Shown in pieces: positions 1-9,143 of a DNA stretch of 64,000 nucleotides. The stretch's first letter is position 1; each line of letters begins with the position of its first letter. The notes below the pieces were generated by a model. The model was not told where the DNA came from, did not search any database, and saw only the letters and a program-made list of their open reading frames with translations. This DNA is from Bradyrhizobium retamae (GTDB taxonomy: Bacteria > Pseudomonadota > Alphaproteobacteria > Rhizobiales > Xanthobacteraceae), in assembly GCF_001440415.1 (NCBI RefSeq), contig NZ_LLYA01000192.1, positions 216,024-280,023 on the forward strand. Direction: 5' to 3'. The translations under genes were made by a program, and so were the position numbers.

Positions 1-910
1 TCCCGATCCGCTTGATTTCCCAGTGTAGCTCTATCCCAGAATTCGCTTTAACCCGCTCGCGCACGGTTTCGCCCAGCGTTTCAATATCATGCCCGGTGGC
101 GTTGCCGATATTGATGAGGAAATTGCAGTGCATTTCCGAGACCTGCGCCCCGCCGACGCGAAGCCCGCGGCAACCGGCGGCGTCGATCAGTTTCCACGCG
201 CTGTTGCCAGGCGGATTCTTGAAGGTGGAGCCACCGGTCTTTTCGCGAATCGGCTGCGCGGTTTCACGATGGCTCTGCACCTCGTTCATCCGGGCGCGAA
301 TGGCTTCGGCGTCCGTGATCTGCCCGCGAAAGCGCGCGGAGGTGAAAATGACTGATGGATCGACGCCGCTGTTGCGATAGACAAACTTCATGTCGGCATT
401 GGAGAAGACATGCTTTGTGCCGTCGCGGCCGATACCGGTCGCCTCGACCAGCACATCCTTGGTCTCGCTTCCATTGGCACCGGCATTCATCCGCAACGCG
501 CCGCCGATGGTGCCGGGAATGCCGAAGAAGAATTCCATGCCGCTGATCCCGGCCGCCACCGCCGTTTCCGCCACGCGCTTGTCGAGCGCGGCCGTGCCCG
601 CGCTCACGATATCGTCCTCGGCCCTGGTCTCGCCAAACGCCCGCGGCGACAGCCGCATCACCACGCCCGGCATACCGCCGTCGCGCACGATCAAATTGGA
701 GCCGACGCCGACCACATAGATTGGCAATTCCTTCGGAAGCAGCTTTAGGAAATACGCGAGATCGTCTTCGTCCGCCGGCGTGAACAACACCTGCGCCGGC
801 CCGCCGACGCGAAACCAGGTCAACTCGGCGAGCGACTGGTTCGCCAACAGCCGTCCGCGCAATTGCGGCATCGCGGCTTTCAGATCGGAGGTGATGTCGG
901 GAAATGCCAC
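1..910 (-). CDS. murB: UDP-N-acetylenolpyruvoylglucosamine reductase MurB (3' end cut by window edge)
   Basis: MurB reduces UDP-GlcNAc-enolpyruvate to UDP-MurNAc with NADPH and FAD, the second committed step of cytoplasmic peptidoglycan precursor synthesis. The reading frame begins with GTG (MAFPDITSDLK) two bases after the murC stop and stays open to the edge, giving about 303 residues. That is close to full family length, so only the last few residues and the stop are missing. Visible motifs are RVGGPAQVLF, the FAD-binding GVGSNLIVRDGG, GIPGTIGGALRMNAGANG, and GGSTFKNP, whose serine is the expected catalytic acid. It is the last dcw gene visible here; ddl, ftsQ, ftsA and ftsZ would be expected beyond the edge. 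Confidence 0.95.
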   Translation of the reverse strand, partial: MAFPDITSDLKAAMPQLRGRLLANQSLAELTWFRVGGPAQVLFTPADEDDLAYFLKLLPKELPIYVVGVGSNLIVRDGGMPGVVMRLSPRAFGETRAEDDIVSAGTAALDKRVAETAVAAGISGMEFFFGIPGTIGGALRMNAGANGSETKDVLVEATGIGRDGTKHVFSNADMKFVYRNSGVDPSVIFTSARFRGQITDAEAIRARMNEVQSHRETAQPIREKTGGSTFKNPPGNSAWKLIDAAGCRGLRVGGAQVSEMHCNFLINIGNATGHDIETLGETVRERVKANSGIELHWEIKRIG

Positions 911-912
911 GG

Positions 913-2316
913 CTACCCCAACGCCTTCAATTCGCCGGGCAGTGCGTAGGCCCATTGCGTGATGTTGCCGGCCCCTAGGCAGACGACGAGGTCGCCGGGG
1001 TTGGCGATGCGGCGGACGACTTTTGCGAGTTCCGTCGAACTCGGCAGCGGGATCACCTCGCGATGGCCATGCGCGCGCAGGCCCAGCACAAAATGGTCGC
1101 GGTCGATGCCTTCGATCGGCGCCTCGCCGGCCGGATAGACCTCGGCGACGATAACCGCATCGGCATCGTTGAAACAGGTGCAGAACTCCTCGAACAGCGA
1201 TTGCAGGCGGGTGAAGCGGTGTGGCTGCACCACGGCGATGATCTTGCCGCCATAGGAACCGCGCGCGGCTTTCAACACCGCGGCGATCTCGACTGGGTGA
1301 TGGCCATAGTCGTCGATGACAGTCACGCCGTTCCATTCGCCGGTGCGGGTGAAGCGGCGCTTGACGCCGCCAAAGCCAGCGATCGACTTGCGGATCGCTT
1401 CGTCTGAAATGCCGAGCTCGTGCGCCACCGCGATCGCCGCGGTAGCATTCGACGCGTTGTGCCGGCCCGGCATCGGCAACACGATGTCCGTTATCTCGTG
1501 CGTGGCCTCCGTCTTGCGATTGCGGATCGCAACCTTGAACTTCGATCCGCCGGCGATCGGCGTCAGGTCCATCAGCCGCGCATCGGCCTGCGGGTTTTCA
1601 CCGTAGGTAATTATGCGGCGATCCTCGATCCGGCCGACGATGCTCTGCACCACCGGATGATCGATGCACATCACCGCAAAGCCGTAGAACGGCACGTTCT
1701 CGACGAAATTGCGGAACGCGTCCTGGATTGCCTCGAAAGTCTTGAAGTGATCGAGATGCTCAGGATCGACATTGGTGACGATGGCGACATCGGTCGGCAG
1801 TTTCAAAAACGTGCCGTCGCTCTCGTCGGCCTCCACCACCATCCAGTCGCCCGCTCCCAGTCGCGCATTGGTGCCATAGGCGTTGATGATGCCGCCGTTG
1901 ATCACAGTCGGGTCGAGATTGCCGCCATCGAGCAGCGCCGCGACCATCGATGTCGTCGTTGTCTTGCCATGGGTGCCGGCAATCGCGACGCAGCTTTTCA
2001 GCCGCATCAGCTCGGCCAGCATTTCGGCGCGACGCACCACCGGGATGCGCTGCGCGCGGGCCGCCATCAGTTCGGGATTGTCGCGTTTGATCGCGGTCGA
2101 GACCACGACCACGTCGGCGCCGTCCACATTCTCGGCCTTGTGGCCGACCGAGACCTGGACGCCCTTCTCCCGCAGCCGCGCGACATTGCCGCTTTCCGAC
2201 GCGTCCGAGCCCTGCACGATGTAGCCGAGATTGACGAGCACTTCGGCGATGCCGCTCATGCCGATGCCGCCGATCCCGACGAAGTGAATGGGTCCGATCT
2301 CGCGCGGCAGTCTCAT
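913..2316 (-). CDS. murC: UDP-N-acetylmuramate--L-alanine ligase MurC
   Basis: This is the ATP-dependent Mur ligase that adds L-alanine to UDP-MurNAc in the cytoplasm. The N-terminal Rossmann motif GIGGIGMSGIAEVL is followed by the ATP-binding P-loop GTHGKTTTTSM near residue 114, the metal-binding segment VVEADESDGTF, VTNVDPEHLDHF, and DDYGHHPVE in the C-terminal domain. I chose the ATG giving MRLPREIGPIHF (467 aa) because homologues begin there; an in-frame ATG nine codons upstream at 2343 is possible. The stop lies two bases from the murB start, so the two are probably translationally linked. A palindromic repeat separates it from murG. Confidence 0.96.
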   Translation of the reverse strand: MRLPREIGPIHFVGIGGIGMSGIAEVLVNLGYIVQGSDASESGNVARLREKGVQVSVGHKAENVDGADVVVVSTAIKRDNPELMAARAQRIPVVRRAEMLAELMRLKSCVAIAGTHGKTTTTSMVAALLDGGNLDPTVINGGIINAYGTNARLGAGDWMVVEADESDGTFLKLPTDVAIVTNVDPEHLDHFKTFEAIQDAFRNFVENVPFYGFAVMCIDHPVVQSIVGRIEDRRIITYGENPQADARLMDLTPIAGGSKFKVAIRNRKTEATHEITDIVLPMPGRHNASNATAAIAVAHELGISDEAIRKSIAGFGGVKRRFTRTGEWNGVTVIDDYGHHPVEIAAVLKAARGSYGGKIIAVVQPHRFTRLQSLFEEFCTCFNDADAVIVAEVYPAGEAPIEGIDRDHFVLGLRAHGHREVIPLPSSTELAKVVRRIANPGDLVVCLGAGNITQWAYALPGELKALG

Positions 2317-2355
2317 GGGTTTGTCCTTGGCCGTCATCGCCAACGGAAGCGGGCG

Positions 2356-2447
2356 ATCCAGTATTCCGCGAAGCCAGTATTCCTATGAGCCAAGGCTCAA
2401 ATCAGGCGCCGCGGCATACTGGATGCCCCGCTTTCGCGGGGCATGAC
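2356..2447. repeat. Dispersed palindromic repeat between murG and murC
   Basis: Fifteen-base arms (2356-2370 and 2410-2424) match as an inverted repeat with one mismatch. They are followed by a perfect 8-9 bp hairpin at 2423-2444 (ATGCCCCG / CGGGGCAT). The right-hand part resembles the repeat at 56894-56996 between thiS and thiG. It lies inside the dcw transcription unit, so it could stabilise or attenuate the mRNA, but nothing here shows that. Confidence 0.7.
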
Positions 2448-2473
2448 AAGCGCTTTTTGGGTCATCGTGGACG

Positions 2474-3574
2474 TCAAATTCCGGCCGTTTTCATGACCAG
2501 ATCGGCCAGCCGTTCCGCGGCATCGAGCCGGCCGACCTGGCGGGCAGCGGCGGCCATCGCGGCCAGCCGGGCGGGCTCGGCGGCAAAGGCAGAGATTTCG
2601 GCGGCGAGCCGGTCGGGGGTGAATTCTCCTTGCGGAATCCGCAAAGCGCCGTCCACCTTCGCCAATACGCCGGCATTGGCGAACTGGTCCTGGTCGATCG
2701 CGCCGGGCAATGGCACCAAAATCGAGGGCCGGCCGATCGCGGCGAGTTCCGCCACGGTGCCGGCGCCGGAGCGCGAGACCACGAGATGGCTGGACGCCAG
2801 CCGCGCCGGCAGGTCGGCAAAGAACGGCGCAAGTTCGGCCTTGATCTTGAGCCGGTCGTAGATCGCCCGCACCCGCGCCATGTCTTCCTCGCGCACCTGC
2901 TGCGTCAGGGCGATGCGGCTCCACAGCACCGGCTCCAGCCGTTCGATCGCACCCGGCACGATGTCGCTCATCACCCGCGCGCCCTGGCTGCCGCCCACAA
3001 CCAGCAAGCGCAGCGGCCCGTTCGGTTCCGGAGACGCAAACGGCTGCGCGGCGGCGGCAAGGATCGCCGGGCGCATCGGCGTGCCGATAGTGGTGGTCTT
3101 TCCCGCCAGCGAGGGATCACGATCGAGCACACCGGGCAGCGAGGTCGCGATCGCATTGACGCGCCTGGAGAGAAAACGGTTGGCGCGGCCGAGCACGGCG
3201 TTGGCATCATGAATGATGCCGGGCACGCCGAGCAGCCGTGCGGCGATCAAGGGCGGCAGCGTCGGATAGCCGCCGAAGCCGACCACGGCCGCGGGCTTCA
3301 GCCGCCGAACCAGGTTGAGCGCAACGCCCGTTCCGTAGCCGAGCATGATAATGGTGCGCGCCAGCGACAACGGATTACGGCCGCGCACGGTTTCGCTCGG
3401 CACCACGTCGATATTGTCGCGGGTAAAGAGCCCGCTATAGCGCAGCGCGCGGGCATCGGTGGCAAGCCGCACGCGCAAGCCCCGCTTGATGAGCTCAACC
3501 CCGAGCGCTTCAGCAGGAAACAAATGGCCGCCGGTGCCGCCTGCAGCCAGCAGAATAAGAGGCGTGTTGTCCAT
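2474..3574 (-). CDS. murG: Lipid II synthase MurG (UDP-GlcNAc transferase)
   Basis: A GT28 glycosyltransferase that moves GlcNAc from UDP-GlcNAc to lipid I at the inner face of the membrane, forming lipid II. The 366-aa protein starts at an ATG with the typical glycine-rich motif AAGGTGGHLFPAEALG. It carries GFGGYPTLPPLIAARLLGVP and IIHDANAVLGRANRFLS (acceptor side) and the C-terminal donor-binding stretch SRSGAGTVAELAAIGRPSILVPLPGA with DQFANA. It sits between ftsW and murC, the normal alphaproteobacterial order. Confidence 0.96.
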   Translation of the reverse strand: MDNTPLILLAAGGTGGHLFPAEALGVELIKRGLRVRLATDARALRYSGLFTRDNIDVVPSETVRGRNPLSLARTIIMLGYGTGVALNLVRRLKPAAVVGFGGYPTLPPLIAARLLGVPGIIHDANAVLGRANRFLSRRVNAIATSLPGVLDRDPSLAGKTTTIGTPMRPAILAAAAQPFASPEPNGPLRLLVVGGSQGARVMSDIVPGAIERLEPVLWSRIALTQQVREEDMARVRAIYDRLKIKAELAPFFADLPARLASSHLVVSRSGAGTVAELAAIGRPSILVPLPGAIDQDQFANAGVLAKVDGALRIPQGEFTPDRLAAEISAFAAEPARLAAMAAAARQVGRLDAAERLADLVMKTAGI

Positions 3575-3612
3575 GGCTTCAAATAGCCGACGCCGCAGCG
3601 CTAGTCACGCCC

Positions 3613-4764
3613 TCAGGCGTAGCCGCGCGCCACGCCGGCCGCGTTCATCGATTCCACTTCGGTGCGCGGGCGCTGCCGTGTCAGCGCCAGCATCATGCCG
3701 ACGCCATAGGCCAGAGAAATGATCGACGAGCCGCCATAGGAGATGAAGGGCAGCGTCATGCCCTTGGCGGGGATCAGTTGCAGATTGACCGCCATGTTGA
3801 TGGCAGCCTGCATGCCGAACAGGATCGCAAGTCCCGATGCCGCAAAGCGCGAGAACATGTCCTCGCTCGCGTAGGCCCGCGTCAGCGTGCGGATTACGAC
3901 GAAGGCGAACAGCCCAACCAGCGCCAGGCACAGGATGATGCCGAATTCTTCCGCCGCCACCGCGAATACGAAATCGGTGTGGCTGTCCGGCAGGCTGCGC
4001 TTGGCGATGCCTTCGCCGGGCCCGAGTCCGAACCAGCCGCCGTTCCAGAACGCTTCCATCGCCATGTCGACCTGGAAGGTGTCGCCGGATGCCGGATTCA
4101 GGAAACGCCTGATGCGGCCCGCGACATGCGGAACCAACAGATAGGCGCTGAACAACCCGGCCATCGCGGCGCCGGCAAGGCCGGCCACCCAGATCATCCG
4201 CATGCCTGCGATGAAGAACAGCGCGCCCCACACCATCAGGATCAGCATGGTCTGGCCGAAATCCGGCTCCATCACCAGAAGCGCCACCAGCGTCAGCAGC
4301 AGCACCATCGCCATCGAGGTCGCCGGCATCTCCGGCCGCTTGGTCGATTCCGCAAATAGCCAAGCCGCCATCACGACGAAGGCGGGCTTGGCGGATTCGG
4401 AAGCCTGGATGTTGACGCCGAGCAGCGTGATCCAGCGCCGCGATCCCTTCACCTCCGCACCGAAGACGAGCGTCGCGACGATCAAGAGAACGCTCACCAC
4501 GAACACCAACAGCGCAAGACGGCGGATCTGCCTGGGCGACAGGAACGATACCCCAATCAACACCAGGAGAGACGGCAGCAGGAACAGCATGTGCCGGCTG
4601 AAGAAGTGGAAGGGATCAAGCCCGATTCGCGTCGCCACCGGCGGACTCGCCGCAAGCGAGAGAATTACGCCACCCAGCATCAGCGCCATGATTGCGCCGA
4701 GCAGCAGCTTATCCACGGTCCACCACCAGTCCGAAAACGGGGTGCGTTGGTCACGGGCGAGCAT
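3613..4764 (-). CDS. ftsW: Septal peptidoglycan polymerase FtsW (SEDS family)
   Basis: A SEDS glycosyltransferase that polymerises lipid II at the division septum together with FtsI. About ten hydrophobic segments are visible. Family motifs are MEPDFGQTMLILMVWG, the large periplasmic loop with HVAGRIRRFLNP, HTDFVFAVAAEEFG, and the terminal AKGMTLPFISYGGSS. I chose the ATG giving MLARDQRTPFSDWWWTVDKLLL (383 aa) because homologues start this way; an in-frame start 11 codons upstream exists. It is separated from murD by an unrelated secreted-protein gene, unlike the usual direct murD-ftsW junction. Confidence 0.95.
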   Translation of the reverse strand: MLARDQRTPFSDWWWTVDKLLLGAIMALMLGGVILSLAASPPVATRIGLDPFHFFSRHMLFLLPSLLVLIGVSFLSPRQIRRLALLVFVVSVLLIVATLVFGAEVKGSRRWITLLGVNIQASESAKPAFVVMAAWLFAESTKRPEMPATSMAMVLLLTLVALLVMEPDFGQTMLILMVWGALFFIAGMRMIWVAGLAGAAMAGLFSAYLLVPHVAGRIRRFLNPASGDTFQVDMAMEAFWNGGWFGLGPGEGIAKRSLPDSHTDFVFAVAAEEFGIILCLALVGLFAFVVIRTLTRAYASEDMFSRFAASGLAILFGMQAAINMAVNLQLIPAKGMTLPFISYGGSSIISLAYGVGMMLALTRQRPRTEVESMNAAGVARGYA

Positions 4765-4876
4765 GGGCGTCCCCAAAATGGCAGAGGTAACGCCCATTGG
4801 TGGCGCAGGATGGTTTATGGGGGGTTAATGAGATGGGTAACTTTTGAGAGATCCGGCAGCGCATCCTAAAGTCAAA

Positions 4877-6325
4877 TTACCTTATTCTTGTCTCGGCCGC
4901 GATCAGCTCTTTGCCGTCCATGGTCGTGATCGTCAGCCGCACCCGATCGCCGCTGCCGCCGCCAGGAATCGTCGCAGAAATACGATTTCCGTTCTTCGGG
5001 TCGGCTGTCACGGCGTCGTTGAACAATATCGCATCGCCGCGCTTCAACGTTACGCGCAACGGCGCAGCCGGCTCGATACTGAAGAACTGAAGATTCACTT
5101 CAGAAACCGCGGTCGAAAAATTGATCAGGATATTCTCGTTCGCACTTGTCACGTTGCTCATGCCAACGATCGGGCTATAGGTTTCCGGAATCGATATTTC
5201 GCCACGCGGTGGAAGCTTGGCGCGATGGAAAAACTGGTCCGACACGCCCGCCCACAATTCGACGTAAGGCTGCGCTTCGCTCGGGCTCTTGCGTGCGTCA
5301 GTTTCGTCGGTGAACGACGGAAATCCCCACGTCCACATCTTTAAACCCCGCGTGACGGTATTGTCCGCGATCCGGATGATCCCCTCCTCGTTGTCGTGAT
5401 TGATCACACCCCAGAAGTTTCCGCCCTGCATATCGGGCGCCGCGTACGCGATGCCCATTGTCGGCCAGTTCTTGAAGTAGCGCAGTTTTTCGAAACGGCT
5501 CTTGCCCGTGCCGGCGGTCTCGTCGCCATCGGACAGATTGCTCGACCAGCCGGGCGTACTGTAGGTTTGTATCGGCGCGATGATTTCTGCGCCGCCGGTC
5601 GTCTTGGGGTTCTTCGGGTCCGACCCCGGCGCGAGCGTCGTGCACGTCCAGTACTCGTAATCGACCGCTTTTGGTTGCGGATTTTTCAGGACCACGCGCG
5701 CATCAAGCGCAGCGCGGTCCGCTTTCAGCGTAACGTAGTAAGTCGCTTCGACACCCGTCGATCCCTTGAGAAACTGCGTTGGTGCCGCCGAATACGAAAA
5801 ATCATCCTTGAGCGACATCGATACCGTCACTTCGCCGGCACTTTCCCGTTCTACCTTGAAATCCCACGGCTTCAGCCATGTCTTGCCGTGCTCGGGATCG
5901 GGAAATGTGGGGAAGATGCCGCCATATACCATCAGCCAGTCGTAATAGAAGACGCCGGCCTTCATCCCGTAGGGCACGCCTACTTCGGTGCGATAAAGTT
6001 GTTCGTGGCCGGTCGGCTTGTAAATGATGGAAAGAATGCGTCCGCCAAATTCAGGCAAGAGCGTTACCTTCAGATAACGATTCTCGAGCACGTAGGTCTT
6101 GAACGTGCGATCGACGATGGTCTTCTTGTCGAGCGACCCGCTGACGAATCCGCTCTCCGCAGAGGCCGCGTACTGGACGGTGCTCCACGAAATCGTCGAC
6201 TCGCTTAAAGACACTGCGTCGGATATTGGCGAATCCGCCCGCGCGTCGGCATGAAGCGCAAGGGTCGCCGAAAGGACGGCAACCGCAAAAATAACACGGG
6301 CACGCGAAGGGGCATGAACGGTCAT
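4877..6325 (-). CDS. Secreted DUF5107-type protein inserted in the dcw cluster
   Basis: The 482-aa product has a typical Sec signal peptide (positive start, hydrophobic residues 11-24, likely cleavage near ADARA-D at 30). It should be periplasmic or outside the cell. Residues 78-115 (VLENRYLKVTLLPEFGGRI, then YKPTG and YR) resemble the start of DUF5107, a beta-rich mutarotase-like domain often attached to carbohydrate-active proteins. A glycine-rich YGGIFPTFPDPEHG stretch follows. The C-terminal ~110 residues look like a separate beta domain (NILINFSTAV, VRLTITTMDG). No substrate or enzymatic role can be assigned. It lies on the same strand as its dcw neighbours but is not a cell-wall gene by family, and a palindromic repeat sits just upstream of its start. 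Confidence 0.75.
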   Translation of the reverse strand: MTVHAPSRARVIFAVAVLSATLALHADARADSPISDAVSLSESTISWSTVQYAASAESGFVSGSLDKKTIVDRTFKTYVLENRYLKVTLLPEFGGRILSIIYKPTGHEQLYRTEVGVPYGMKAGVFYYDWLMVYGGIFPTFPDPEHGKTWLKPWDFKVERESAGEVTVSMSLKDDFSYSAAPTQFLKGSTGVEATYYVTLKADRAALDARVVLKNPQPKAVDYEYWTCTTLAPGSDPKNPKTTGGAEIIAPIQTYSTPGWSSNLSDGDETAGTGKSRFEKLRYFKNWPTMGIAYAAPDMQGGNFWGVINHDNEEGIIRIADNTVTRGLKMWTWGFPSFTDETDARKSPSEAQPYVELWAGVSDQFFHRAKLPPRGEISIPETYSPIVGMSNVTSANENILINFSTAVSEVNLQFFSIEPAAPLRVTLKRGDAILFNDAVTADPKNGNRISATIPGGGSGDRVRLTITTMDGKELIAAETRIR

Positions 6326-6351
6326 TTGCGTCGCCTTCGAACCAGCAGGAT

Positions 6352-6428
6352 GTAGGATGGGTAGAGCGAAGCGAACCCATCAATCCAGTGCCGCAGCGAT
6401 GGGTTTCGCTACGCTCTACCCATCCTAC
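6352..6428. repeat. Dispersed palindromic repeat upstream of the DUF5107 gene
   Basis: Near-perfect inverted repeat of about 29 bases per arm: 6352-6380 beginning GTAGGATGGGTAGAGCGAAG, and 6399-6428 ending CTCTACCCATCCTAC. It is the same family as 36310-36388. It lies between murD and the inserted DUF5107 gene and could fold into a strong hairpin in the dcw transcript. Confidence 0.85.
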
Positions 6429-6440
6429 GGATCCGCATTA

Positions 6441-7841
6441 TCACACCACCGGCTTCACGCCGGGCATCGCCGTCACCAGATCGCGGAACGCGGCGCCGCG
6501 GATTTCGAAATTGCGGTACTGGTCGAACGAGGCGCAGGCCGGCGACAATAGCACCACGGGATCGACGAGCCCGGACGCCTCGGCGTCACGCGCGGCGTTC
6601 GCTACCGCCACATCGAGCGTCTCCGAAATCTCGTGCGGCACGCGATCGCCGAGCGTGGCGGAAAACTCCTGCGCGGCCTCGCCGATCAGATAGGCTTTTC
6701 GGATGCGCGGAAAGTATTCGGTCAGCCCCGTAATGCCGCCCTGCTTCGGCTTGCCGCCGGCGATCCAGAAGATGTCGGCGAAGGACGATAGCGCATGCGC
6801 GGCGGCGTCGGCATTGGTGCCCTTGGAGTCGTTGACGAACAGCACATTGCCGCGGCGGCCGACCTGCTCCATGCGGTGCGCCAGCCCCGGAAAGCTGCGC
6901 AGGCCGTTTTGCAGGGTATCGATGGAGATGCCCATCGCCAGCGCGCAGGCCGAAGCGCATGCCGCATTCTGGGCGTTGTGCAGGCCGCGCAGCGAACCGA
7001 TGCCGCCCAGCCTTGCGATCTCGTTGCGCGCGCCGCCGGAGGCCTGCGCGATGATCTCGCGCTCGACATAGACGCCGTCGGGCAAGGGATTCTTTACGGA
7101 GATCCGCACCACGCGCTTTCCCGCCTGATCGAGGCGATCGGCAATGTTGCGGCACCAAATGTCGTCGACGCCGACGATGGAGGTGCCCTGCGGCTGCACG
7201 CCGGCAACCAGCCGTGCCTTCACGGCGGCATAGTTTTCCAGCGTGCCGTGGCGATCGATATGGTCTTCGCTGACATTGAGGAGAATGCCGACGGAGGGAT
7301 CGAGCGAGGGCGCGAGGTCGATCTGATACGACGACATTTCCACCACATGCACGCGTCCCATCCGCGGCGGCTCCAGCGAGAGGATCGCGGTGCCGATATT
7401 GCCGCCCATCTGGGTGTCGTAGCCCGCGACATCAATCAGATGCGCGATCAGCGCCGTCGTGGTGGACTTGCCGTTGGTGCCGGTGATGGCGACGAAGGGC
7501 GCCTCGGGCGCGTGACGGCGGCGCTCCCTGCAGAACAGTTCGATGTCGCCGATCACCTCAATGCCGGCCTGCCGTGCCATCAGCACGGACCAATGCGGCG
7601 CCGGATGCGTCAGCGGCGCGCCGGGGGTGAGGATCAGGGCCGAGAAATTCGACCACGACGCCGTGCGCAGATCGGCCGTGGTGAAACCGGCCTGCGCCGC
7701 CTTGGCGACATTGTCGGCGCTGTCGTCGCCCGCGATCACTTCCGCGCCGCCGGCCTTGAGCGCGTGGCAGCTCGCCAGGCCGGAACCGCCGAGGCCGAAG
7801 ACGGCGACCGTCTTGCCGGCGAAGGAAGTGACGGGGATCAT
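6441..7841 (-). CDS. murD: UDP-N-acetylmuramoylalanine--D-glutamate ligase MurD
   Basis: A Mur ligase that adds D-glutamate to UDP-MurNAc-L-Ala using ATP. Features are the N-terminal nucleotide-binding fold GLGGSGLASCHALKAGG, the P-loop GTNGKSTTTALIAHL, VVEMSSYQIDL, VSEDHIDRHG, and the C-terminal NDSKGTNADAAAHAL. Length (466 aa) is normal, and the ATG at 7841 follows a purine-rich stretch. It begins 10 bases downstream of the mraY stop, consistent with one operon. Confidence 0.96.
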   Translation of the reverse strand: MIPVTSFAGKTVAVFGLGGSGLASCHALKAGGAEVIAGDDSADNVAKAAQAGFTTADLRTASWSNFSALILTPGAPLTHPAPHWSVLMARQAGIEVIGDIELFCRERRRHAPEAPFVAITGTNGKSTTTALIAHLIDVAGYDTQMGGNIGTAILSLEPPRMGRVHVVEMSSYQIDLAPSLDPSVGILLNVSEDHIDRHGTLENYAAVKARLVAGVQPQGTSIVGVDDIWCRNIADRLDQAGKRVVRISVKNPLPDGVYVEREIIAQASGGARNEIARLGGIGSLRGLHNAQNAACASACALAMGISIDTLQNGLRSFPGLAHRMEQVGRRGNVLFVNDSKGTNADAAAHALSSFADIFWIAGGKPKQGGITGLTEYFPRIRKAYLIGEAAQEFSATLGDRVPHEISETLDVAVANAARDAEASGLVDPVVLLSPACASFDQYRNFEIRGAAFRDLVTAMPGVKPVV

Positions 7842-7851
7842 CGCGCGCGGC

Positions 7852-8958
7852 TCACCGCAGCTTCAGCGTGGAGAGGCCGGCGAGCGCCAGCATCACCGAG
7901 ATGATCCAGAACCGGATCACGATCTGCGGCTCGGTCCAGCCCTTCTGCTCGAAGTGATGGTGCAGCGGTGCCATCCGGAACACGCGTTTTCCGGTCAGCT
8001 TGAACGAGGCCACCTGCACGATCACGGAGACGGCTTCCAGCACGAATAATCCGCCGATCACCGCCAGCACGATCTCGTGCTTCACCGCGACCGCAGTGGC
8101 GCCGAGCATGCCACCGAGCGCGAGCGAGCCGGTATCTCCCATGAAGATCGAGGCCGGCGGTGCGTTGAACCAGAGGAAGCCGAGGCCGGCGCCAAGCACC
8201 GCGCCGCACAGCACCGCGAGCTCGCCGGTGCCGGCGACGTATCGGATCTGCAGATAGTCGGAGAACACCGCGTTGCCGGTCAAATACGAGATCATACCGA
8301 AACTGGCGGCGGCGATCATGACGGGCACGATCGCAAGCCCGTCGAGACCGTCGGTCAGGTTCACCGCGTTGCCGGCGCCGACGATGACGAAGGCGCCGAA
8401 GATCACGAAGAACCAGCCGAAATTGATCACGACATCCTTCAGGAAGGGTACTGCGAGCGACGTCGACGTCGCATCGCGGCCGAGCCGCACCAGCGCGTAG
8501 CAGGCCGCGAGCGCAATCACCGCTTCGATCAAAAGCCGCAGCTTGCCGGCAAAGCCGCTGTGGCTCTGTTTGGTCACCTTCAGATAGTCGTCGTAAAATC
8601 CGACGAAGCCGAAGCCGAGCGTCACCGCGAGCACGATCCAGACATAGGGGTTGAGCGGATTGGCCCACAGCAGCGTTGCCACCACGAGGCCCGACAGGAT
8701 CATCAGCCCGCCCATCGTCGGCGTGCCCTTCTTGGAGATCAGATGCGACTGCGGGCCGTCGGTGCGAATCGGTTGGCCCTTGCCCTGCCTGAGCCGCAAG
8801 TGATCGATGATCCAGGGCCCGAACAGGAAGACGAACAGCGCGCCCGTCACCATCGCCCCGCCGGTGCGGAAGGTGATGTAGCGAAACACGTTGAAGAAGC
8901 CGCGGAAGATGCCAAAACCGGGAACAGTATTGGAAAGCTCGATCAGCCAGTAAAACAT
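7852..8958 (-). CDS. mraY: Phospho-N-acetylmuramoyl-pentapeptide transferase MraY
   Basis: An integral membrane transferase that loads phospho-MurNAc-pentapeptide onto undecaprenyl phosphate to give lipid I. The 368-aa protein has about ten membrane segments and the family's acidic motifs: GFYDDYLKVTKQ, AVNLTDGLDGLAI, and FMGDTGSLALGGMLG, plus the histidine-rich PLHHHFEQKGW near the C-terminus. Its start, MFYWLIELS, is typical. A 185-base gap separates it from murF; I see no gene or clear terminator there. Confidence 0.96.
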   Translation of the reverse strand: MFYWLIELSNTVPGFGIFRGFFNVFRYITFRTGGAMVTGALFVFLFGPWIIDHLRLRQGKGQPIRTDGPQSHLISKKGTPTMGGLMILSGLVVATLLWANPLNPYVWIVLAVTLGFGFVGFYDDYLKVTKQSHSGFAGKLRLLIEAVIALAACYALVRLGRDATSTSLAVPFLKDVVINFGWFFVIFGAFVIVGAGNAVNLTDGLDGLAIVPVMIAAASFGMISYLTGNAVFSDYLQIRYVAGTGELAVLCGAVLGAGLGFLWFNAPPASIFMGDTGSLALGGMLGATAVAVKHEIVLAVIGGLFVLEAVSVIVQVASFKLTGKRVFRMAPLHHHFEQKGWTEPQIVIRFWIISVMLALAGLSTLKLR

Positions 8959-9143
8959 TCAGGTAGGCCCTATCACGCGGCTTGGTCGCGCCGCCTTTGG
9001 CGAGGAAGCGCTCCGGGAACGCGTTCGTTGCGAGAACGCCTTGATAATCGTTTTCATCCTCAAACCAAGCAAATCTTGGTCATGCATGGGGTATTGACGA
9101 ATCGCCTCTCGCGGAAGCAACGGGCGCCGCCGGGTGCGCCAGT

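Noticed and set aside
1420..2388. Long open frame on the plus strand
   Set aside because: It lies wholly antisense to murC, has no homology I recognise, and is rich in Arg/His as expected from the shadow of a high-GC gene.
2630..3586. 318-codon plus-strand frame
   Set aside because: Antisense shadow of murG, with no start signal or recognisable domain.
9000..9120. Possible small RNA or terminator in the mraY-murF gap
   Set aside because: Only weak hairpins (around GGGAACGCGTTC) and no T-run; not enough support.
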